Below are positions 1 through 5,221 of a DNA stretch of 8,433 nucleotides, piece after piece. The number at the start of each line of letters is the position of its first letter. Position 1 is the first letter of the stretch. This DNA comes from JAMOAW01 sp039908535 (lineage in GTDB: Bacteria; Pseudomonadota; Magnetococcia; Magnetococcales; JADFZT01). Where the stretch lies: assembly GCA_039908535.1 (NCBI GenBank), contig JAMOAW010000099.1, forward strand, positions 1-8,433, in the 5' to 3' direction. Below the pieces are notes generated by a model. It was not told where the DNA came from. It was given only the letters and a program-made list of their open reading frames with translations, and did not search any database. The translations under genes and the position numbers were made by a program.

Positions 1-23
1 CCCCCCAAGGTCTTGATTTTTAT
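1..23. repeat. Right end of palindromic repeat element (copy A, truncated by window edge)
   Basis: The first bases read CCCCCCAAGGTCTTGATTTT, the same terminal sequence that closes the element at 1063-1084 and, as reverse complement, opens those near 5119 and 7406. Only this end is visible, so the rest of the element lies outside the window. It sits about 60 bp beyond the stop of the SCO gene. Confidence 0.75.
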
Positions 24-83
24 CTTTCCAATATATCTATTTCTTAATATAACGCTAATCAGCCGAAATAAAATTGATCTATG

Positions 84-944
84 TTAAGATTTACCCGATT
101 TTTGCTGCCGACGAAATTCGCGCAGCAATAAAATAAAAGTCCCAAAAATGATAGAGCCACCGATAAACATCCCCACAAACAGTGAATAATCCACCCGATA
201 AGCGTCCTGCGAGGGATCATAAGTGGTACAAAAAAAACGAACACGGCGTAATAACTCAGAAATAGGGGTCTCTTCAGCTGGTGGGGTTCCCAAAATCAAC
301 TCACGTAATGGCTCCATCAATAACGGAATCGGAAAAGACTCCCCATATACCTGCCGATAGATAACCCCATTGGCATCCACAACCGTCGCCTGAACCAAAT
401 GGTCAAACCCCTTGGGAGAAGAGGAATAACGAAAACCAAGATTGCGAACCAATCGAATCATTGTGGCATCGGAACCACTTAAAAAAAGCCAGTTCGGTTG
501 CTTATCCACCCTCTGCTGGCGGGCAAATAGATCCATCGCCTTGGGGGTATCGTGGAGCACATCAAAACCAATCGTCACCACCTGAAAACTCCCCTCCCCA
601 AACGTGGTGCGGGCTTTATCAATCACCGAAGCCAAAAATCGGGTGGAAAGAGAGCAGGTATGATAACAACTGGTATAGACCAAACTGATGATAAGCGGCT
701 TGCCCCGAAAAGAGGCTAAATCAACCAATTGCCCTTTGCGGTCGGTCAATTCATAAGAGTCTAAAATGCGCCCAATGGCCGCCTGGCTGACGGCAACCGC
801 TTGTTCGGAATCAAATACCGGCTGCCGACCCACGGGAAGCTCGCGTTCCAAAGTTTGAGCCATCGCATTTAAATTGCTAAAAATAACAATCAAGATCCAC
901 ATCAATGAGGTGATCGACACTGTTTTTTGACCTTTCATGAACAT
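84..944 (-). CDS. senC: SCO1/SenC family copper chaperone (CuA-site assembly)
   Basis: 286 residues. SCO/SenC proteins are membrane-anchored thioredoxin-fold copper chaperones that load or reduce the CuA centre of heme-copper enzymes. The copper site is visible: C93-x3-C97 in the segment VYTSCYHTC and the distal His182 in FDHLVQATVV. An N-terminal hydrophobic stretch (about 10-29, ending AMA-Q) looks like a cleavable signal peptide, and a second hydrophobic helix at about 253-275 followed by basic residues should anchor the domain on the periplasmic side. The partner is probably the CuA subunit II encoded upstream on the same strand. The start chosen here (ATG at 944) has AGGG a few bases upstream, but Met3 (ATG at 938) is an alternative. 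The first ATG and its ribosome site lie in the conserved edge of a repeat element. A terminator and that repeat separate the gene from ctaB, so it may need its own promoter, which I could not identify. Confidence 0.9.
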   Translation of the reverse strand: MFMKGQKTVSITSLMWILIVIFSNLNAMAQTLERELPVGRQPVFDSEQAVAVSQAAIGRILDSYELTDRKGQLVDLASFRGKPLIISLVYTSCYHTCSLSTRFLASVIDKARTTFGEGSFQVVTIGFDVLHDTPKAMDLFARQQRVDKQPNWLFLSGSDATMIRLVRNLGFRYSSSPKGFDHLVQATVVDANGVIYRQVYGESFPIPLLMEPLRELILGTPPAEETPISELLRRVRFFCTTYDPSQDAYRVDYSLFVGMFIGGSIIFGTFILLLREFRRQQKSGKS

Positions 945-1084
945 GATGCCCTACGGGCAAAAAAATCAAAATAAAAATCAAAACCCTGGGGGATGAATCC
1001 CCCAGACCCCCTCTTTTTTTTAAAAATTAAAAAAAAGAGGGGGTCTGGGGGACGGTTCTGGGCCCCCCAAGGTCTTGATTTTTA
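940..1084. repeat. Palindromic repeat element, copy B
   Basis: The core at 973-1084 begins AAAAATCAAAACCCTGGGGG and ends CCCCCCAAGGTCTTGATTTT, an imperfect terminal inverted repeat. Inside are a hairpin CTGGGGGAT/ATCCCCCAG at 986-1005 and a perfect 23-bp inverted repeat, 999-1021 against 1029-1051, with a 7-nt A/T loop. The outer flank at 940-965 (AACAT-G-ATGCCCTACGGGC then an A run) also recurs next to copy C at 4712-4736, so this edge probably belongs to the element. It fills the gap between the ctaB terminator and the SCO start codon. Confidence 0.85.
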
Positions 1085-1095
1085 TTGTATACATT

Positions 1096-1141
1096 AAAAA
1101 AAAAAGACCTGAAAGGAATCCAAACACCTTTCAGGTCTTTT
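1096..1141 (-). terminator. Intrinsic terminator after ctaB
   Basis: A perfect 14-bp stem (1103-1116 with 1127-1140, arm AAAGACCTGAAAGG) with a 10-nt loop is followed, reading the minus strand, by a run of ten T residues (plus-strand A run 1096-1105). It lies 24 bp past the ctaB stop. On the plus strand only four T follow the stem, so termination should be mainly of minus-strand transcripts. Confidence 0.9.
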
Positions 1142-1164
1142 ATACATTTACATATGCGGTTAAA

Positions 1165-2037
1165 TCACGAAAAATCGTAAAAAAAACCCTCAATATAAAG
1201 AGCCATCAAAAACAGACCCAACTGCATTAAAGAAGCCCGAAAATTGATCATGGCTTGGTCTGAACTGGTATGACAAACCAACAACATGCTCTTAAACAAA
1301 AATATCCAACTACCAACCATGGCCCCAATTAAATAAACCCAACCCAATCCCAAAAAAGCAGGCAATAATGAAGCGGCCGCCAACAAAAAAGTATTAAAAA
1401 AAACAACCCGCGCCGCCCGATCGACACCCGCTACAACGGGTAACATGGGAATATTGGCACTTTGATACTCTGTCTTCAAAGCAATGGCTAAACTCCAAAA
1501 ATGGGGGGGGGTCCAAAGAAAAAGAACAAAAGCCAAAGCCATTGCCAATGGCGTGGGTTCTGGATGCATGATAGCCGTCCCAGATAAAATAGCAAAACTC
1601 CCGGCCAATCCACCAATGACAATGTTTAACCACGTCCGACGTTTGAGCCAAATCGTATAGACAACACCATAAAAAAAAGCCCCCATAAAAACATAAATTG
1701 CCGCTGTTGGATTGATATAATGCCAAACAGCTGCCACAGGCCCCACAAGCAACGCCGCAAACAATAAAAGCCAAAGAGGTGAATGTGGCAATGTACCCGT
1801 CACAAAAGGACGATTTTTGGTCCGACCCATCACGGCATCAATGTCATAATCGTGATAATGGTTCAAACCCCCTGCCGCACCTGCCGAAAGAAGAACCGCC
1901 ATAATTAATAAAAAAGAGTGAAAAGCCGAAGGAGAGGGGCCAGGCATGATCACAATTCCTGCCCCTGCCGTCAAAGCCATAGCAAAACCAATACGTAATT
2001 TAAATAAAATGAGAATTTGTTTAATCAAAAGTATCAT
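1165..2037 (-). CDS. ctaB: Protoheme IX farnesyltransferase (heme O synthase, CtaB/CyoE)
   Basis: 290 residues, typical length. This UbiA-family membrane enzyme transfers a farnesyl group to the vinyl side chain of heme B, giving heme O for the high-spin site of heme-copper oxidases. The first Asp-rich motif is intact, N59-x3-D63-x3-D67, followed by R72-T-x2-R76-P. The family segments YTIWLKRRTWLNIVIGG (127-143) and LWTPPHFWSLAI (174-185) are present, then KTEYQSANIPMLPVV, where Glu190 stands where Asp is common. The loop GSFAILSG (146-153) lacks the Pro-Pro often seen there. About eight or nine TM helices are evident. It follows the oxidase subunits on the same strand, separated by 121 bp containing a hairpin. 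Its ribosome site is weak (GGGA well upstream). Its presence implies that the neighbouring enzyme carries heme O or a derivative at one site. No CtaA (heme A synthase) is in the window. Confidence 0.95.
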   Translation of the reverse strand: MILLIKQILILFKLRIGFAMALTAGAGIVIMPGPSPSAFHSFLLIMAVLLSAGAAGGLNHYHDYDIDAVMGRTKNRPFVTGTLPHSPLWLLLFAALLVGPVAAVWHYINPTAAIYVFMGAFFYGVVYTIWLKRRTWLNIVIGGLAGSFAILSGTAIMHPEPTPLAMALAFVLFLWTPPHFWSLAIALKTEYQSANIPMLPVVAGVDRAARVVFFNTFLLAAASLLPAFLGLGWVYLIGAMVGSWIFLFKSMLLVCHTSSDQAMINFRASLMQLGLFLMALYIEGFFYDFS

Positions 2038-2114
2038 GCTCGAAAAATTCCCAATAGCAGCAGTGAATGTCTTTTAAAGTTTTGATGCAAACAACATAAT
2101 CTAATAATAAATTT

Positions 2115-2150
2115 TTTGCGGAGGAAACCAAAAGTGGCTCCCTCCGCAAA
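2115..2150 (-). terminator. Hairpin between oxidase subunit I and ctaB (attenuator or mRNA-end stabiliser)
   Basis: A perfect 10-bp stem (TTTGCGGAGG at 2115-2124 with CCTCCGCAAA at 2141-2150) has a 16-nt loop that can form a further CCA/TGG pairing. It starts 8 bp past the subunit I stop on the minus strand. Downstream comes an A run and then TTTATTATT, not a clean T tract, so it is probably a leaky terminator or a 3' protecting structure that lowers ctaB expression relative to the subunits. Confidence 0.5.
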
Positions 2151-2158
2151 GAGAAAGA

Positions 2159-3889
2159 TCAACCCAACGGCCAAACCGATGAGAGATATTTGGCGTTGAT
2201 AAAGAAGTAGATGACAAAAGTCGCCAAAAATACCAAGGCCAACACAAAGGTACCCTTGGCTTCAAAGCCACCATTTCCTTTTTGCTCAATAGGTGTCAAT
2301 TCCAATTTACCAGGCTGCTCAATGGTGTAGCTTGTTACAGCCATGGGAAAACCAAAACTGGATAAAAGAGAGGCACCTGGATCTAAACGCTTACCAAAGA
2401 CAAGGCTACCCACCGCAATCAAACAGAACAGTGCCCCACCAACGGAAGCCAAAAATCCACCAAGTCCAGCAATACCCAACATGGTAATGGCCGTTCCTGC
2501 AAATTGAAACTGCAACGCGGCATCAGAGAAGTTTACATCCCAGTGACGACGAGGAACACCCAAGGTGCCTGCACCCAACAAAAAGAGAATCAAGATCAAC
2601 ATACCGGCACCAAAGATATAGGGTTGCCATTTGCACATGGTGGGCCAAATCAGTTGACGACGGAAGAGAACTGGAATCAAAAAGTAGGAGACCGCCATAA
2701 AAGCCAAGGTGGTTCCCACCGCCACCGTAGCATGGAAGTGACCAGGGACAAAAATGGTGTTGTGAATGATCAAATTGATCTGCTCAGTACCCATGACCAC
2801 ACCGGTAATACCACCGATAAAACCAAAAACGATCAACGAGATAAACATACCAGAAAAAACTGGATTTCCCCAAGGAGCCTTTTGCAGCCACTCAAAAAGA
2901 CCATTGTTAAACCCTTTTTTGCGTTGCGCAACTTCAATACAACCCGGAACAGTCAAACCATGCACCATGCTGGCCAAAACCGCTAAATACATGGCATAGC
3001 TGGTGTTGAACACTTTCCAAGTGGAACTAATACCAGGATCGGCCAAAAGATGATGCGCACTGGCCAGTTGTAAAAAGAGAATGTACAACAAGAAAGCCGT
3101 GCGGCTGACCTTTTCTGACATCGGCTTGGCACCAAACAAAATGGCGGCAATGGCATACCAAATCGAAACATGCGCAGAAACATTAATCTGCTGAGAAGAG
3201 TGACCCAACGCCCACCAAACCGTCCGATACATAAGAGGATCAATATGGGGAATCAAACCCACAGACCAAAGCAGGGTCGGAATTAAAATGACCGCCCCAG
3301 AGGCAATCGTAAAAATGGCAATGATCGCCGCAGTTAACGCACCAAATGTTACCAATGGAATCGAACCATCATAGGTCTTTTCCTGTTTGGCAATCACCAA
3401 TGTGCCCAAAAAGATAAAACAGCCAATCAGCGCACCCACCGCAAAAAGAATCAAACCCAGATAAAAAATGGGTTCGGCCGGCATGGGCACATAAGAGGTG
3501 AACATGACGCTGGAGTTGCCACGGAAAAAGGCCGTCATCACCAATAATGACCCAATCAGCATCAAAACAAACCCAACCCACCCAATCTTTGGCGTGGCCG
3601 GACGACACCGCAGCAAAGTCGAGGAGGCAAAATACAACACCGCTATTTCAAAAAAGATCACCCAAAAGATAAGAATGGCTGTCCCATGGGTGGTTAGGGC
3701 CAAATAAAAGGTCTCTGCATCCAATAAATGGATAGAGGGCATACGGGTAGCTGCCACCAACAAACCGAAAAAACCTCCGATAAGCAAATAAACAACACCC
3801 AATACCGCGTGAGCTTTCATTAAAGATTCAGCCGACTTATGAAAAAATAAGCCCGAATCTGGACATTGACGAAACATTTTGACAGACAT
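2159..3889 (-). CDS. Heme-copper oxidase subunit I, B-family-derived, lacking the active-site Tyr (sNOR/NorY-like)
   Basis: 576 residues with about 13 TM helices, the catalytic subunit of a membrane heme-copper enzyme. Low-spin heme ligands are His68 (TTHGTAILIFW) and His386, the high-spin heme ligand is His384 (VPGHFHATV), and the CuB ligands are His230, His279 and His280 (ASAHHLLADPG). The segments HNTIFVPGHFH and HHLLADPGISSTWK resemble Thermus ba3-type (B-family) enzymes. The helix VI motif is GHSSQQIN: the residue four after His230 is Gln234, where B-family oxygen reductases have the His-cross-linked Tyr (GHPIVY). Of the ba3 K-channel positions, recalled from Thermus, only the equivalent of Tyr248 (Tyr245) looks conserved. 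Loss of this Tyr is unexpected for oxygen reduction and fits the sNOR group of predicted NO reductases, encoded with a CuA subunit and SenC. The start is supported by AGGGGAG seven bases upstream, overlapping the subunit II stop 12 bp away. It is certainly a heme-copper subunit I; the NO reductase assignment is inference. Confidence 0.93.
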   Translation of the reverse strand: MSVKMFRQCPDSGLFFHKSAESLMKAHAVLGVVYLLIGGFFGLLVAATRMPSIHLLDAETFYLALTTHGTAILIFWVIFFEIAVLYFASSTLLRCRPATPKIGWVGFVLMLIGSLLVMTAFFRGNSSVMFTSYVPMPAEPIFYLGLILFAVGALIGCFIFLGTLVIAKQEKTYDGSIPLVTFGALTAAIIAIFTIASGAVILIPTLLWSVGLIPHIDPLMYRTVWWALGHSSQQINVSAHVSIWYAIAAILFGAKPMSEKVSRTAFLLYILFLQLASAHHLLADPGISSTWKVFNTSYAMYLAVLASMVHGLTVPGCIEVAQRKKGFNNGLFEWLQKAPWGNPVFSGMFISLIVFGFIGGITGVVMGTEQINLIIHNTIFVPGHFHATVAVGTTLAFMAVSYFLIPVLFRRQLIWPTMCKWQPYIFGAGMLILILFLLGAGTLGVPRRHWDVNFSDAALQFQFAGTAITMLGIAGLGGFLASVGGALFCLIAVGSLVFGKRLDPGASLLSSFGFPMAVTSYTIEQPGKLELTPIEQKGNGGFEAKGTFVLALVFLATFVIYFFINAKYLSSVWPLG

Positions 3890-3901
3890 AAAAACGCTCC
3901 C

Positions 3902-4438
3902 CTATTTGACGTAGATCTTGCCCAACATGGTGTGGTGGCCGATACCGCAAAATTCATTGCAGACAACGGCAAAATCACCCAACTGATCCGGGGTAACTGT
4001 CACCACTGTCTCGTAGCCTGGCAGAATTTGCAAATTGATATTGGTTGGCTGAAGCGAAAAACCATGCTGATAATCCATAGAAGAGATATGCAGACGATAG
4101 CTTTTATCTTTCTCTAGTTCCAAAATTGGCCACCATTCCCATAAACGTCCCACAAGATAAACATCGCTCCCTACGGGAGGATGAACAACGGGTATGTTGT
4201 TGGCAGATTCTGTACGAACTTTATACTTTTCGGTCATCGCCTCCGCTTTGGCGACAAACGCCTCGGGTGAGGTTTTATAAGATTCGTTGGAAAGATTTTG
4301 TTTGCCATAGACATGCCAGTACGGCATCCACATAAAGAGAACCAAACACCAAATAAGAGCTATGGCGATCCACATGCCCTCAATTTTGTGAACAGGTTCG
4401 TTCCACCAAATTTTTTCTGAGGGAGGCATAATACTCAT
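3902..4438 (-). CDS. Heme-copper oxidase subunit II with CuA centre (NorS/ba3 subunit II-like)
   Basis: 178 residues. One TM helix (about 20-40) anchors a periplasmic cupredoxin domain, the single-helix form found in ba3-type enzymes instead of the two-helix form of aa3 oxidases. The binuclear CuA site is complete: His125 (SMDYQHGFSLQP), then C160-N-E162-F-C164-G-I-G-H168-H-T-M171. It would accept electrons from a soluble cytochrome c or cupredoxin and pass them to the low-spin heme of subunit I. SCO, encoded downstream, is the expected CuA assembly factor. The start at 4438 has a strong AAGGAGG ribosome site eight bases upstream. The stop lies 12 bp before subunit I, and the subunit I ribosome site overlaps it, so the two are cotranscribed and probably coupled. 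Confidence 0.93.
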   Translation of the reverse strand: MSIMPPSEKIWWNEPVHKIEGMWIAIALIWCLVLFMWMPYWHVYGKQNLSNESYKTSPEAFVAKAEAMTEKYKVRTESANNIPVVHPPVGSDVYLVGRLWEWWPILELEKDKSYRLHISSMDYQHGFSLQPTNINLQILPGYETVVTVTPDQLGDFAVVCNEFCGIGHHTMLGKIYVK

Positions 4439-4492
4439 GACTCTTTCCTCCTTCCTGCTTTATTGCGCATTGAGGTTTCCTTATTCATTAAA

Positions 4493-4654
4493 TTATTGAG
4501 TGACTGAGGGGATGGAGATGATCTCCATAATTCCCCAGAGGGTATAAAGCACTGTAGGAAAAGCCACCCCTAAAAATAACAACAGGAATGGATTGTCCAA
4601 AAGTTGCTGCATCATGGGTATGGGTTCATCTGGTTTAGATACGTTCTTCTGCAT
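4493..4654 (-). CDS. Small single-TM protein, candidate accessory subunit of the heme-copper enzyme
   Basis: 53 residues. The N-terminal third is polar (MQKNVSKPDEPIPMMQQ), followed by one hydrophobic helix, about residues 22-40 (NPFLLLFLGVAFPTVLYTLW), and a short tail ending SVTQ. A ribosome site AAGGGA lies about seven bases before the ATG. It is the first gene of the group, 54 bp ahead of subunit II. B-family oxidases can carry a tiny single-helix subunit (IIa in Thermus ba3), and this position, size and topology fit such a role, but similarity is structural only and I do not recognise a specific family. The coding call rests on the ribosome site, the coherent topology and the operon position. 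Confidence 0.7.
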   Translation of the reverse strand: MQKNVSKPDEPIPMMQQLLDNPFLLLFLGVAFPTVLYTLWGIMEIISIPSVTQ

Positions 4655-4711
4655 GGCGATTTCCCTTGTGTTCTAAAGTTGATTTTTAGCGACGATTTTA
4701 CAATAAGTTAA

Positions 4712-4798
4712 AACATAATGCCCTTCAGGCAAAAAATAAAAATCAAAACCTTGGGAGATTGGAGGGCAATTCTGACCACCCAAGATCTTCATTTTTTT
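4712..4798. repeat. Palindromic repeat element, copy C (short, degenerate)
   Basis: The core runs from AAAAATCAAAACCTTGGG at 4738 to CCCAAGATCTTCATTTTTTT near 4798, with the internal G/C palindromes mostly lost. The flank at 4712-4736 (AACATAATGCCCTTCAGGC plus A run) matches the flank of copy B. It lies between the small-protein start at 4654 and the Dnr/FNR-like box at 4899. Confidence 0.7.
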
Positions 4799-4867
4799 CG
4801 ATACATAAATTCTCTTAATCAAGAAAGATTTCTTATTCTCAGCTTAGGAAGTATAAACGGATTCATT

Positions 4868-4874
4868 TGTATAA
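4868..4874 (-). promoter_or_regulatory. Possible -10 element downstream of the Dnr/FNR-like box (minus strand)
   Basis: On the minus strand GTTATACA (plus 4867-4874 region) contains TATACA, four of six matches to TATAAT, centred about 35 bp from the centre of the box at 4899-4912. A class II activated promoter would have a spacing near 32, so the fit is approximate. It would direct transcription toward the small protein and the oxidase subunits. Confidence 0.3.
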
Positions 4875-4898
4875 CACCATATCTTAAACGATTAAGAA

Positions 4899-4912
4899 TT
4901 GATCCGTGTCAA
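4899..4912. promoter_or_regulatory. Dnr/Nnr/FNR-type regulator box
   Basis: TTGATCCGTGTCAA matches TTGAT-N4-GTCAA, the half-site pattern I associate with NO-responsive Dnr/Nnr regulators, and differs by one base from the FNR consensus TTGAT-N4-ATCAA. It is in the intergenic region, 245 bp before the minus-strand group and about 310 bp before the plus-strand group. No regulator gene is in the window. The call rests on sequence match alone, but location and gene content agree with NO or low-oxygen control. Confidence 0.55.
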
Positions 4913-5034
4913 TTTTTTGTGAAAAAATTAAAGAGCGTTTTTTGCCGGTGCAAACGAATTAATTTGGGGTTGGTCGGTGGTTGGTCTGACTCATGTGGTG
5001 TCAATAGTTTTCCCTCTTATGCCATCCACAATAC

Positions 5035-5062
5035 TTGCAAATGACTTATAAAAGTTTATACT
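5035..5062 (+). promoter_or_regulatory. Sigma70-like promoter for the plus-strand genes
   Basis: TTGCAA (5035-5040), 16-bp spacer, TATACT (5057-5062), giving four and five matches to the consensus hexamers. The predicted start near 5069 would leave a leader of about 150 nt containing the hairpin of repeat copy D. Confidence 0.5.
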
Positions 5063-5117
5063 ATTTTATCATTAAATAAAGATCAATAATTATTTTTCTG
5101 ATTTCATTGAGAAGGAA

Positions 5118-5178
5118 TAAAAATCAAGACCTTGGGGGGCGGAGAACCGCCCCCCAATCCCCCCCACCCTTTTTTTTT
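5118..5178. repeat. Palindromic repeat element, copy D (left part only), in the 5' leader
   Basis: Begins AAAAATCAAGACCTTGGGGG and forms a perfect 11-bp hairpin, TTGGGGGGCGG (5132-5142) with CCGCCCCCCAA (5147-5157), around an AGAA loop, then a C-rich tract and nine T residues (5170-5178). The right terminal part is missing. Positions 5120-5164 are identical to 7406-7450. In a transcript from 5069 the hairpin and T run could attenuate, although the T run is about 12 bases away from the main stem. Confidence 0.8.
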
Positions 5179-5221
5179 ACATACCGACAACCACTCATTT
5201 GCTCCATAAAGGCTCTCCCCC

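Larger units (their letters stand above)
4655..5221. other. Divergent intergenic region, no convincing gene
   Basis: This 567-bp stretch separates the two divergent gene groups. It holds repeat copy C, a Dnr/FNR-type palindrome at 4899-4912, an A/T-rich stretch with a sigma70-like promoter at 5035-5062, and repeat copy D. An open frame of 108 codons (4718-5044, plus) begins inside copy C, has no convincing ribosome site and no recognisable domain. I regard the region as regulatory. Confidence 0.75.

Noticed and set aside
74..87. FNR/Dnr-like sequence TTGATCTATGTTAA
   Set aside because: It has a mismatched half-site and overlaps the stop codon of the SCO gene with no gene start nearby, so it is probably chance.
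2293..3707. Several plus-strand open frames (2293-2487, 2504-2986, 2766-2999, 3498-3707)
   Set aside because: They lie wholly antisense to subunit I, are rich in Gln/Thr/Asn/Lys typical of antisense TM-coding sequence, and show no recognisable motif.
2159..4438. Reading the subunits as an ordinary aa3 (A-family) cytochrome c oxidase
   Set aside because: Subunit II has one TM helix, subunit I has HNTxxVPGHFH instead of HDTYYVVAHFH, GHPEVYI is absent, and no subunit III is present.
4718..5044. 108-codon plus-strand open frame in the intergenic region
   Set aside because: It starts within repeat copy C, runs through the A/T-rich regulatory region and the Dnr-like box, has no good ribosome site and shows no domain-like pattern.
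5132..5178. Copy D hairpin as a classical intrinsic terminator
   Set aside because: The T run starts about 12 bases after the main stem, so it does not fit the usual geometry; kept only as a possible attenuating leader.
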